Part shown: positions 8,514 through 16,652 of the stretch, piece after piece
Layout of the letters: each line of letters starts with the position of its first letter
Position numbering within the stretch: position 1 is the stretch's first letter
Assembly (NCBI GenBank): GCA_028707175.1
Contig: JAQTUV010000004.1
Location: forward strand, 186,001-250,000
Direction: 5' to 3'
Source of the DNA: Sideroxydans sp.
GTDB lineage: Bacteria > Pseudomonadota > Gammaproteobacteria > Burkholderiales > Gallionellaceae
DNA: 64,000 bases
The notes under the pieces: generated by a model
Seen by the model: the letters and a program-made list of their open reading frames with translations, nothing else
Told to the model about the DNA's origin: nothing
Databases searched by the model: none
Position numbers and translations under genes: made by a program

Positions 8514-9202
8514 TCTACAGCAAGACTGACAACCCTTCACGCAGACAATTTTTACAAGCCCTTTCAGCAGGCTTGTTGTGGACATTGCTTCCTTCTTCCT
8601 CAAACGCACTAGAGGGAAACGTGACAACGAAATCTGTATTTCGTATGAAAGGACGTGCATGGGTGAATGGCAATCTCGTCAATACCAATACCATCATTCG
8701 TCCAAATGACATCGTCAAAACATCACACGGAAGTGAGTTGGTATTCGTCGTGGGTGACCATGCTATGTTGCTGCGCGGCAGTGGCCATTTAGAGATTGAG
8801 CCGCATCAAGATAACTCTGTTGGTGGATTTTTAATCGGCGGCCTGCGACTGTTCGCTGGAAAATTACTTTCTGTGTCACGCAACAAAGGAATGAAGATTC
8901 ACACGCCTTCCGCCACTATCGGTATCAGAGGTACTGGCGTTTATCTTGAGGCGGGGCCTGAACGCACCTATTTCTGCACCTGTTATGGAGAGGTCGATGT
9001 ACAGGCGCTCAATGACCCAGATAGCAAAGAAACTGTGGTGTCATCGCATCACGACAGGCCGCTATATATCTATGGCAAAGGACAACCCGGGAAACTGGTG
9101 CAACCCTTACCCAGATTAACCACGCCCAATCATTCGGATGAAGAACTCATCATGGCCGAAGCCTTGGTGGGACGTGTTCCGCCGTTCACCGAGAAACTGT
9201 AA
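8510..9202 (+). CDS. Tat-exported FecR-domain protein
   Basis: A 230-aa protein with a twin-arginine signal (SRRQFLQALSAGLLWTLLP, residues 10-28), then a FecR-like beta domain (about 38-175) with the typical NTIIRPNDIVKTSHGSELVF and SATIGIRGTGVYLE segments. TYFCTCYGEVDV holds a Cys-x-Cys pair that might bind metal or form a disulfide. It is not next to a FecI sigma or TonB receptor, so the usual FecR role is unlikely. It is coupled to DoxX by ATGA and ends the bufferin transcript. A periplasmic role linked to the bufferin or to copper is my inference. Confidence 0.8.
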   Translation: MIYSKTDNPSRRQFLQALSAGLLWTLLPSSSNALEGNVTTKSVFRMKGRAWVNGNLVNTNTIIRPNDIVKTSHGSELVFVVGDHAMLLRGSGHLEIEPHQDNSVGGFLIGGLRLFAGKLLSVSRNKGMKIHTPSATIGIRGTGVYLEAGPERTYFCTCYGEVDVQALNDPDSKETVVSSHHDRPLYIYGKGQPGKLVQPLPRLTTPNHSDEELIMAEALVGRVPPFTEKL

Positions 9203-9204
9203 CC

Positions 9205-9421
9205 GCCCTTCCCCCAAGCAGGGGCTGCGCCAAGACCGACCGTAGGTCGAGCGTCTGGCGGCGTACTCCTTGCGGGTGGAAGGCTAGGAGGGGGGGGGAC
9301 TTGGTGAAGCCTCAAGGTTTCTACCCCCACCCGAGCGTGTGTTGTTGGGGCTTTAGCCCCTTACTACCACGGCCTACCCCTTGCGGGTATACCCCTCCCC
9401 CTGCATGGGGGAGGGGATGTT
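9205..9421. repeat. Gene-free region with degenerate family-A palindromes
   Basis: The 367 bases between the FecR-like gene and prpR hold no convincing gene. They include CCCTTCCCCCAAGCAGGGG near 9207, a GGGGCTTTAGCCCC palindrome near 9350 and CCCCTCCCCCTGCATGGGGGAGGGG at about 9391-9415, all related to the repeats found elsewhere. The last could act as a transcription stop for the bufferin operon, though it lacks a T run. Confidence 0.7.
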
Positions 9422-9483
9422 TCCGCGATGCATCACCTACCTAGCCGACTGCCATAAGGATTTACCCCCGCTCGCCACCCTTT

Positions 9484-9493
9484 TTGTCGACAT
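9484..9493. promoter_or_regulatory. Upstream PrpR operator (TTGTCGACAT)
   Basis: TTGTCGACAT is nearly identical to the perfect palindrome at 9546-9555, with centres 62 bases apart (about six helical turns). Palindromes of this sort are typical operators of FadR-subfamily GntR regulators, and the gene downstream encodes one. Confidence 0.5.
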
Positions 9494-9545
9494 AATTAAA
9501 ATTAATTGCCACATTTCTGATTTATGGTGCTACGATTCGTTAAGA

Positions 9546-9555
9546 TTGTCGACAA
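9546..9555. promoter_or_regulatory. Downstream PrpR operator (TTGTCGACAA)
   Basis: A perfect 10-base palindrome 14 bases before the prpR start. A possible promoter lies between the two operators (extended -10 TGCTACGAT ending at 9536; weak -35 TTGCCA at 9506-9511), so binding here should block the prpR-prp transcript. Confidence 0.6.
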
Positions 9556-9569
9556 TCGGAGTGAACGCA

Positions 9570-10262
9570 ATGCTGATTCAAGTTCCAGAACAAGGCACCC
9601 TTGCAGACGTTGCAGCGCATCGTCTGGCGCATAGCATCGTCACCGGCGAGCTAGCGCAAGGCCAAAAACTGAACGAGGCCGAGTTGGCAGAACGCTTTGG
9701 TATGGGGCGCGGCCCGTTGCGCGAAGCATTGCGTCATTTGGAAGGCATGCGATTGGTAACACGCATTCCCAATGCGGGAGTACGCGTGGTGGTGCTGGAT
9801 AGAAAAACTCTCGAAGACATCTATGGCGTACGCGAAGCATTGGAAGGCATGGCATGCCGTCTCGCTGCCACACAAATGACCGATGTAGAAATTTCCCAAT
9901 TAAGCACCCTGCTCGACCAACACGAACAGCAAATCAAAAAAGTCGGCGGCAAAGTCTATTCACAAAGCGAGGGCGACCTCGATTTCCATTTCCAAATCGC
10001 ACGCGGCAGTCGCAACGAAATGTTGATGCACATGCTTGGCAGCGAGCAATACCAACTCCTGCGCATGTGCCGTTATCGCACCAGCCGCAAAGCCACCCGC
10101 ACCAAACCCGCATTGGAACAACACCGCCAGATCGTCGCCGCATTGGAACAACGCGACGGCGAACTAGCCGAGCTACTCATGCGTCGCCACATCCACGGCG
10201 CATGGAAGAGCATCAGCGAAATGATCGATAAAGAGGAAGAGGTAGGTCAGGCTTCAGCCTGA
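9570..10262 (+). CDS. prpR: GntR/FadR-family regulator of the 2-methylcitrate operon
   Basis: A 230-aa regulator: winged helix-turn-helix at about 10-75 (AHRLAHSIVTGELAQGQKLNEAELAERFGMGRGPLREALRHLE), then an FCD ligand-binding domain at about 85-220 with DFHFQIARGSRNEML and the His residues that usually hold a metal. ATG 9570 follows CGGAGTG. The frame stays open upstream to 9381 but passes through repeats and both operators. In betaproteobacteria a GntR protein of this kind often heads the prp cluster and responds to methylcitrate-cycle intermediates. The last six codons (VGQASA) and the stop lie inside a family-B palindrome, so the natural C-terminus has been altered by the repeat. Confidence 0.87.
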   Translation: MLIQVPEQGTLADVAAHRLAHSIVTGELAQGQKLNEAELAERFGMGRGPLREALRHLEGMRLVTRIPNAGVRVVVLDRKTLEDIYGVREALEGMACRLAATQMTDVEISQLSTLLDQHEQQIKKVGGKVYSQSEGDLDFHFQIARGSRNEMLMHMLGSEQYQLLRMCRYRTSRKATRTKPALEQHRQIVAALEQRDGELAELLMRRHIHGAWKSISEMIDKEEEVGQASA

Positions 10263-10292
10263 CGAACAGCGTCGGGTTAAAACCCGACCTAC
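10242..10292. repeat. Family-B paired palindrome at the end of prpR
   Basis: GTAGGTCAGGCTTCAGCCTGAC is followed by GTCGGGTTAAAACCCGACCTAC, two palindromes bracketed by an outer inverted repeat GTAGGTC..GACCTAC. The element overlaps the last codons and stop of prpR. Confidence 0.85.
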
Positions 10293-10323
10293 AAAACAAT
10301 CAGCATAAAAAGGAGAAGTAACG

Positions 10324-11205
10324 ATGAACACACCCGGCAACAAACTGCGCCAAGCAGTGAAAGACAATTCACCACTACAAGTGGTCGGTGCCGTCACCGC
10401 CTACTGCGCCATCCTTGCGCAGAAGAGTGGTCACAAGGCGCTGTACCTTTCGGGTGGCGGCGTTGCAGCTTCTTCATTGGGCATCCCCGACCTCGGCATC
10501 ACCACTTTGCATGACGTATGCGAAGACACGCGCCGCATCACTGCAGCAAGTGATCTGCCGCTGCTGGTTGATGTGGATACAGGCTGGGGCGGCGCGTTCA
10601 ACATCGCCCGTGCGACACGTGAAGTGGCGCAAGCCGGTGCGGCTGGTTTCCACATCGAAGACCAAGTGATGCAGAAGCGTTGCGGTCACCGTCCTAACAA
10701 AGCCATCGTGAGTCAGAGCGAGATGGTGGACCGCGTGAAGGCGGCAGTGGATGCGCGCGTGGACAGCAGCTTCGTCATCATGGCGCGCACTGATGCGTTG
10801 GCCGTCGAAGGCATGCAGTCCGCTATCGACCGTGCGCAAGCCTGTGTCGAAGCGGGTGCGGACATGATCTTCCCCGAGGCGATGACCAAGCTAGAGCAAT
10901 ACAAAGAATTCACCAAGGCGGTGAACGTGCCGGTGTTGGCGAACATCACCGAGTTCGGTGCGACACCATTGTTCACCACACAAGAGTTGTCCGGCGTGGG
11001 CGTTCAGTTGGTGCTGTATCCCCTCTCCGCCTATCGCGCCATGAGCAAAGCGGCGCTGAACGTGTATCAACACATCCTCGCCGACGGCACACAGTCGAAC
11101 GTGGTGCCAACGATGCAGACACGCATGGAGCTTTACGACTATCTCGGCTATCACGAGTTCGAGCAACAGCTCGATCGCTTGTTCGCTGAAAAGGGTGCTG
11201 AGTAG
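10324..11205 (+). CDS. prpB: 2-methylisocitrate lyase
   Basis: A 293-aa member of the isocitrate lyase/PEP mutase family that splits 2-methylisocitrate into pyruvate and succinate. The active-site loop KRCGH (in [11 protein letters not shown], near residue 120) and the metal-binding region [11 protein letters not shown] are present, as is [10 protein letters not shown]. The start ATG follows AAAAGGAGAAG. It is the first enzyme gene after the GntR regulator and is about the usual length. Close relatives include oxaloacetate decarboxylases, but the prpBC-acnD-prpF order makes the call firm. Confidence 0.95.
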   Translation: MNTPGNKLRQAVKDNSPLQVVGAVTAYCAILAQKSGHKALYLSGGGVAASSLGIPDLGITTLHDVCEDTRRITAASDLPLLVDVDTGWGGAFNIARATREVAQAGAAGFHIEDQVMQKRCGHRPNKAIVSQSEMVDRVKAAVDARVDSSFVIMARTDALAVEGMQSAIDRAQACVEAGADMIFPEAMTKLEQYKEFTKAVNVPVLANITEFGATPLFTTQELSGVGVQLVLYPLSAYRAMSKAALNVYQHILADGTQSNVVPTMQTRMELYDYLGYHEFEQQLDRLFAEKGAE

Positions 11206-11211
11206 CGGATG

Positions 11212-11336
11212 CTCCCTTCTCCCGCAGGCGGGAGAAGGGCTGGGGATGAGGGGTCGTGAGTACCCGATAGATTTATATCAACCTACCATCCCTCACCCCA
11301 ACCCCTCTCCCGCTTGCGGGCGAGGGGCTTAAACAG
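11212..11336. repeat. Family-A twin-palindrome element, copy 1 (prpB-prpC)
   Basis: A CTCCCTTCTCCCGC..GCGGGAGAAGGG palindrome followed by GCTGGGGATGAGG, a ~40-base spacer with GTGAGTACC, then CCCTCACCCC and a second palindrome CCCCTCTCCCGC..GCGGGCGAGGGG ending in CTTAAACAG. The same 125-base design recurs at 12533 and, inverted, at 16505. Confidence 0.88.
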
Positions 11337-11381
11337 AATGCAGTAGGAACGATTTAGACAACGCACTTTAGGGAGAGAACC

Positions 11382-12530
11382 ATGGCAGAAGAAACGACAT
11401 TACCGAAGCCCAAGAAATCTGTCGCACTATCCGGCACCGTTGCGGGTAACACGGCGGTGTGTACCGTCGGACGCACGGGCAACGACCTGCACTATCGCGG
11501 CTATGACATCCTCGACTTTGCCGAGAAGGCGGAGTTCGAAGAGATCGCTCACCTGTTGATCCACGGCACGCTACCGACTGCCGCTCAACTCAAAGCCTAC
11601 AAGGCAAAACTGAAAACATTGCGCGACCTACCCGCTGCTGTGAAGCAAGCACTGGAAGCGCTGCCTGCCAACGCCCACCCGATGGATGTGATGCGTACGG
11701 GTTGCTCGGTACTCGGCACGGTTGAACAAGAATCGGAGAAGCACGACCCCACAAAGACCGTCGAGATCATCGATCGCATGATGGCGAGTTTCGGTTCGAT
11801 GCTGGTGTACTGGCATCACTTCACCACCTCGGGCAAACGCATCAACGTGGTTACCGACGACGATTCCATCGGCGGACACTTCCTGCATCTGCTGCATGGC
11901 AAGCCCGCGAAAGAATCTTGGGTACGTGCGATGCACACATCGCTCATCTTGTATGCCGAGCATGAGTTCAACGCATCCACATTCACTGCACGCGTCATCG
12001 CAGGCACCAACTCCGACATCTACTCGTGCATCACCGGTGCCATCGGTGCGTTGCGCGGCCCCAAACATGGCGGCGCGAACGAAGAAGCGTTCCGCATCCA
12101 AAGCCGTTACAAGAGTGCCGATGAAGCAGAAGCGGACATCCGTGCACGTGTGGAACGCAAAGAGATCGTCATCGGTTTCGGCCATCCTGTGTACACCATC
12201 TCTGACCCGCGCAATGAAGTCATCAAACGAGTGGCACAAAGTCTTTCCAAAGAGAACGGCAACACACTGATGTTCGACATCGCTGCGCGTTTGGAAACGA
12301 CGATGTGGGACTTGAAGAAGATGTTCCCGAATCTGGATTGGTTCTCTGCCGTGTCGTACAACCAGATGGGCGTACCGACCGAGATGTTCACGCCGCTGTT
12401 CGTCATCTCACGCGTCACCGGCTGGGGCGCACACGTGATGGAACAACGCGCCGACGGCAAGATCATCCGCCCAAGTGCGAACTACATCGGGCCGGAGAAT
12501 CTGGCTTGGGTACCGATTGAGAAACGCTGA
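11382..12530 (+). CDS. prpC: 2-methylcitrate synthase
   Basis: A 382-aa citrate-synthase-fold enzyme that condenses propionyl-CoA with oxaloacetate. The catalytic histidine regions are visible ([12 protein letters not shown] and [15 protein letters not shown]), as are the substrate-binding [10 protein letters not shown]-like region (SMLVYWHH) and the C-terminal [10 protein letters not shown]. The length fits the short type II-like methylcitrate synthases rather than the ~430-aa citrate synthases. ATG 11382 follows GGGAGAGAACC. A family-A repeat separates it from prpB upstream and another follows, so the transcript must run through both. Confidence 0.95.
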   Translation: MAEETTLPKPKKSVALSGTVAGNTAVCTVGRTGNDLHYRGYDILDFAEKAEFEEIAHLLIHGTLPTAAQLKAYKAKLKTLRDLPAAVKQALEALPANAHPMDVMRTGCSVLGTVEQESEKHDPTKTVEIIDRMMASFGSMLVYWHHFTTSGKRINVVTDDDSIGGHFLHLLHGKPAKESWVRAMHTSLILYAEHEFNASTFTARVIAGTNSDIYSCITGAIGALRGPKHGGANEEAFRIQSRYKSADEAEADIRARVERKEIVIGFGHPVYTISDPRNEVIKRVAQSLSKENGNTLMFDIAARLETTMWDLKKMFPNLDWFSAVSYNQMGVPTEMFTPLFVISRVTGWGAHVMEQRADGKIIRPSANYIGPENLAWVPIEKR

Positions 12531-12532
12531 AA

Positions 12533-12656
12533 CTCCCTTCCCCCGCAGGCGGGGGAAGGGCTGGGGATGAGGGATGGTGAGTACCGAATATTTTTTATCG
12601 ACTCATCGCCCCTCACCCCAACCCCTCTCCCGCCTGCGGGAGAGGGGCTTAAACAG
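12533..12656. repeat. Family-A twin-palindrome element, copy 2 (prpC-acnD)
   Basis: Same order and orientation as the copy at 11212, nearly identical in both palindromes and in the flanking GCTGGGGATGAGGG and CCCTCACCCCAACCCC parts, more diverged in the spacer. It fills almost the whole gap between the prpC stop and acnD. Confidence 0.88.
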
Positions 12657-12665
12657 AGAGACATT

Positions 12666-15272
12666 ATGAATACCCAATACCGCAAGCCCTTAGCCGGAAC
12701 CAAGCTGGACTACTTCGACACCTGTGCGGCAGTCGAATCCATCCAGCCCGGCGCTTATGCCAAGCTGCCCTACACTTCGAAAGTGCTGGCCGAACAACTG
12801 GTGCGCCGCTGCGAACCGGGTGAGTTGACCGATGCACTGAAACAGTTGATCGAACGCAAACGTGATCTGGATTTCCCTTGGTATCCCGCCCGTGTGGTTT
12901 GCCACGACATCTTGGGCCAGACCGCCTTGGTGGACCTCGCCGGTCTGCGTGACGCGATCGCGGACCAAGGCGGTGACCCGGCACTGGTCAACCCTGTGGT
13001 GCCGACGCAGTTGATCGTTGACCACTCGCTGGCCGTGGAGGCTGCCGGTTTCGACAAGGATGCCTTCCGCAAGAATCGTGAGATCGAAGACCGTCGTAAC
13101 GAAGACCGCTTCCACTTCATCGAGTGGACCAAGACCGCGTTCAAGAACGTGGACGTGATCCCCGCCGGGAACGGCATCATGCACCAGATCAATCTGGAGA
13201 AGATGTCACCGGTGATTCAAGCGCGCGAGGGCGTTGCCTTCCCCGACACCTGCGTGGGGACCGACTCGCACACCCCGCACGTCGATGCACTCGGCGTGAT
13301 CGCCATCGGCGTCGGCGGATTGGAAGCCGAAACCGTCATGCTGGGCCTGCCTTCCATGATGCGCCTGCCGGACATCGTCGGCGTGAAGTTGATCGGCAAG
13401 CGTCAGCCCGGCATCACCGCTACCGACATCGTGCTGGCGTTGACCGAATTTTTGCGCAAAGAAAAGGTAGTCGGTGCTTGGGTCGAATTCTTCGGCGCTG
13501 GTGCGGACAGCCTCACCATCGGTGACCGCGCGACCATCTCCAATATGTGCCCAGAGTATGGTGGCACGGCAGCGATGTTCTACATCGACAAGCAAACTAT
13601 CGACTACTTGAAACTGACGGGCCGCGAACCCGAGCAGGTCGCCCTGGTGGAGAACTACGCCAAGACCACCGGTCTGTGGGCGGAGCAGATGGTTGCTGCC
13701 GAATACGAGCGCGTGCTGAATTTCGATCTATCCAGCGTGGTACGCAACATGGCGGGCCCGTCCAATCCGCATCGTCGTCTGCCAACATCTGCGTTGCACG
13801 AACGCGGCATCGCGGACGAAGCAAAACTGGCAACAGGCAAGACCGAAGAAGCGAAAGGTCTGATGCCGGATGGTGCTGTCATCATCGCGGCCATCACTTC
13901 CTGCACCAACACCTCCAACCCGCGTAACGTGGTTGCTGCAGCGCTGCTGGCGAAGAAAGCCAATGCACTGGGTCTGCTGCGCAAGCCCTGGGTCAAGACT
14001 TCTTTTGCACCCGGTTCTAAAGTCGCCGAGCTGTACCTGAAAGAAGCTGGCTTGTTGTCCGAGTTGGAAAAACTCGGCTTCGGTATCGTCGGATTCGCCT
14101 GCACCACTTGTAACGGCATGTCCGGCGCACTCGATCCCAAGATCCAGCAGGAGATCATCGACCGCGATCTGTACGCCACCGCCGTACTGTCCGGCAACCG
14201 CAACTTCGACGGCCGTATCCACCCGTATGCGAAGCAAGCCTTCTTAGCTTCCCCACCGCTGGTCGTTGCTTATGCCATCGCGGGTACGGTGCGTCTCGAC
14301 ATCGAGCAGGATGCACTGGGCATCGACAAGTCCGGCAAGCCGGTCATGCTGAAAGACATCTGGCCTTCCGATGAAGAGATCGACGCCATCGTTGCCGCTT
14401 GCGTGAAGCCGGAACAGTTCAAGCAGATTTACATCCCGATGTTCGACTTAGGCGTGATCGAAGCGGCGAAGAGCCCCTTGTACGACTGGCGTCCGCAGTC
14501 CACCTACATCCGTCGTCCGCCGTATTGGGAAGGCGCACTGGCAGGTGTTCGCACGATGAAGGGGATGCGTCCGCTCGCAGTGTTGCCGGACAACATCACG
14601 ACAGACCACCTGTCGCCTTCGAACGCGATCCTGCTCGACTCTGCGGCTGGTGAATATCTGGCGAAGATGGGCTTGCCAGAAGAGGACTTCAATTCTTACG
14701 CGACGCACCGTGGTGACCACCTCACCGCGCAACGCGCCACCTTTGCCAATCCGCAATTGGTCAACGAGATGGCCGTGGTCAACGGTGAGGTGAAGAAAGG
14801 CTCCCTCGCCCGCGTCGAACCAGATGGCAAGGTCATGCGCATGTGGGAAGCTATCGAGACCTACATGGGTCGCAAGCAGAACTTGATCATCATCGCAGGT
14901 GCAGACTATGGTCAGGGTTCATCGCGCGACTGGGCGGCGAAGGGCGTGCGTCTAGCTGGTGTGGAAGCCATCGTGGCAGAAGGTTTCGAGCGCATCCACC
15001 GCACCAACCTGGTCGGCATGGGCGTGTTGCCGCTGGAGTTCAAGGCGGGCGATACGCGCAAGACTTACGCCATCGACGGTAGCGAGACCTATGATGTGGA
15101 AGGCGACATCACACCGCGCGCAAACCTGACAGTGATCATGCACCGCAAGAATGGCGAGTCAGTGCGCATCCCTGTCACCTGCCGTCTGGATACCGCTGCT
15201 GAAGTACGTGTCTACAACGCGGGCGGTGTACTGCAACGCTTTGCGCAGGACTTCCTCGAAGGAGCGGCATGA
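12666..15272 (+). CDS. acnD: Fe-S 2-methylcitrate dehydratase
   Basis: An 868-aa aconitase-type protein that dehydrates 2-methylcitrate. The three cluster cysteines are in TSCTNTSNP and FACTTCNG. Further aconitase motifs are GTDSHTPHVDALGV, GNRNFDGRIHP and, in the C-terminal swivel domain, GADYGQGSSRDWAAKG. AcnD replaces the cofactor-free PrpD in many proteobacteria and works with PrpF, encoded next. I start at ATG 12666; the open frame reaches back to 12567 but that part is repeat sequence. The stop overlaps the prpF start. Confidence 0.95.
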   Translation: MNTQYRKPLAGTKLDYFDTCAAVESIQPGAYAKLPYTSKVLAEQLVRRCEPGELTDALKQLIERKRDLDFPWYPARVVCHDILGQTALVDLAGLRDAIADQGGDPALVNPVVPTQLIVDHSLAVEAAGFDKDAFRKNREIEDRRNEDRFHFIEWTKTAFKNVDVIPAGNGIMHQINLEKMSPVIQAREGVAFPDTCVGTDSHTPHVDALGVIAIGVGGLEAETVMLGLPSMMRLPDIVGVKLIGKRQPGITATDIVLALTEFLRKEKVVGAWVEFFGAGADSLTIGDRATISNMCPEYGGTAAMFYIDKQTIDYLKLTGREPEQVALVENYAKTTGLWAEQMVAAEYERVLNFDLSSVVRNMAGPSNPHRRLPTSALHERGIADEAKLATGKTEEAKGLMPDGAVIIAAITSCTNTSNPRNVVAAALLAKKANALGLLRKPWVKTSFAPGSKVAELYLKEAGLLSELEKLGFGIVGFACTTCNGMSGALDPKIQQEIIDRDLYATAVLSGNRNFDGRIHPYAKQAFLASPPLVVAYAIAGTVRLDIEQDALGIDKSGKPVMLKDIWPSDEEIDAIVAACVKPEQFKQIYIPMFDLGVIEAAKSPLYDWRPQSTYIRRPPYWEGALAGVRTMKGMRPLAVLPDNITTDHLSPSNAILLDSAAGEYLAKMGLPEEDFNSYATHRGDHLTAQRATFANPQLVNEMAVVNGEVKKGSLARVEPDGKVMRMWEAIETYMGRKQNLIIIAGADYGQGSSRDWAAKGVRLAGVEAIVAEGFERIHRTNLVGMGVLPLEFKAGDTRKTYAIDGSETYDVEGDITPRANLTVIMHRKNGESVRIPVTCRLDTAAEVRVYNAGGVLQRFAQDFLEGAA

Positions 15273-16456
15273 TGAGCAACGCACCGCAGATCAAGATCCC
15301 CGCCACGTATATGCGCGGTGGCACATCGAAAGGTGTGTTCTTCCGGCTGGAAGATCTGCCTAAGGCCGCGCAAGTACCGGGCAAGGTGCGCGACAAATTG
15401 TTCCAACGCGTGATTGGCAGCCCCGACCCCTATGCCGCACAGATCGACGGAATGGGCGGCGCGACCTCCAGCACCAGCAAGTGCGTGATCCTGTCTAAGA
15501 GCACTCGCCCGGGGCATGACGTGGATTACCTCTACGGCCAAGTCTCCATCGACAAAGACTTCGTGGACTGGAGCGGCAACTGCGGCAACCTGTCCACCGG
15601 TGCTGGTGCATTTGCTATCCATGCCGGATACATCGATGCCGCACGTCTTAAAGAGGGTGTGTGCACCGTGCGCATCTGGCAGGCCAACATCAGCAAGACC
15701 ATCATCGCCCATGTGCCAGTCAGCAACGGGCAGGTACAGGAGACTGGCGATTTCGAGCTGGATGGCGTGACCTTCCCGGCAGCGGAGATCGTGCTGGAGT
15801 TCATGGATCCATCCGATGACAGTGAGGAAGGCGGCAGCCTGTTCCCGACCGGCAATCTGGTCGATCAGCTCGATGTCCCCGGTGTCGGCAGTTTCCCGGC
15901 CACCATGATCACCGCCGGTATCCCGACCGTGTTCGTGAATGCAAAAGATATCGGTTACACCGGTACCGAATTGCGCGAAGCCATCAACACCGATCCAGCA
16001 GCACTGGCACGTTTCGAGAAAATCCGCGTGGCGGGTGCATTGCGCATGGGGCTGATCAAAACTCCCGAAGAAGCCGCGACGCGCCAACATACGCCGAAGG
16101 TCGCCTTCGTCGCGCCACCGGTCGACCATGTTTCATCCAGCGGAAAGAAGATCAGCGCTTCCGAGATCGATCTACTGGTGCGCGCGCTATCGATGGGCAA
16201 ACTGCACCACGCCATGATGGGCACGGCAGCGGTCGCCATCGGCACAGCCGCAGCGATCCCCGGCACGCTGGTGAATCTGGCGGCGGGCGGCGGTGAGCGC
16301 GATGTGGTGAAGTTCGGGCATCCCTCTGGCACCTTGCGAGTCGGTGCGGCCGCCAGCAAGAACGGCGGCGAATGGAAGGTCGAGAAGGTCACCATGAGCC
16401 GCAGTGCGCGCGTGCTGATGGAAGGCTGGGTGCGTGTTCCGGGCGATAGTTTTTGA
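15269..16456 (+). CDS. prpF: 2-methylaconitate cis-trans isomerase
   Basis: A 395-aa diaminopimelate-epimerase-fold protein. MRGGTSKGVFF at the N-terminus, SGNCGNLSTGAGAFA in the middle and GHPSGTLRVGA near the C-terminus are characteristic PrpF motifs. PrpF isomerises the 2-methylaconitate formed by AcnD so that a normal aconitase can finish 2-methylisocitrate synthesis. It begins with ATGATG at the acnD stop, with GAAGGAGC as ribosome site, so the two are coupled. Confidence 0.95.
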   Translation: MMSNAPQIKIPATYMRGGTSKGVFFRLEDLPKAAQVPGKVRDKLFQRVIGSPDPYAAQIDGMGGATSSTSKCVILSKSTRPGHDVDYLYGQVSIDKDFVDWSGNCGNLSTGAGAFAIHAGYIDAARLKEGVCTVRIWQANISKTIIAHVPVSNGQVQETGDFELDGVTFPAAEIVLEFMDPSDDSEEGGSLFPTGNLVDQLDVPGVGSFPATMITAGIPTVFVNAKDIGYTGTELREAINTDPAALARFEKIRVAGALRMGLIKTPEEAATRQHTPKVAFVAPPVDHVSSSGKKISASEIDLLVRALSMGKLHHAMMGTAAVAIGTAAAIPGTLVNLAAGGGERDVVKFGHPSGTLRVGAAASKNGGEWKVEKVTMSRSARVLMEGWVRVPGDSF

Positions 16457-16504
16457 TGTTGATCTTATTGAAAACAGACGGTGTTGTTCATGCTGATGTT
16501 TGAA

Positions 16505-16627
16505 GTTTAAGCCCCTCGCCCGCAGGCGGGAGAGGGGTTGGGGTGAGGGATGCTCGGTTGACGCCACTTGGCGATAAACTCACCAGCCCTCATCCCCAGC
16601 CCTTCTCCCGCCTGCGGTAGAAGGGAG
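16505..16627. repeat. Family-A twin-palindrome element, copy 3, inverted (prpF-prpE)
   Basis: Reverse complement of the design at 11212 and 12533: it begins GTTTAAGCCCCTCGCCCGC and ends in CCGCCTGCGGTAGAAGGGAG. The GGTGAGT part of the spacer is kept when read on the minus strand; the rest of the spacer differs. Confidence 0.86.
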
Positions 16628-16652
16628 AAACCATAATCAGGGAGGAAGCAAA

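Noticed and set aside
9381-9569. N-terminal extension of prpR
   Set aside because: The frame is open but passes through repeats, both operators and the likely promoter.
15212-16129. 305-codon frame antisense to prpF
   Set aside because: Complement of a well-supported gene; composition is typical of a shadow frame.
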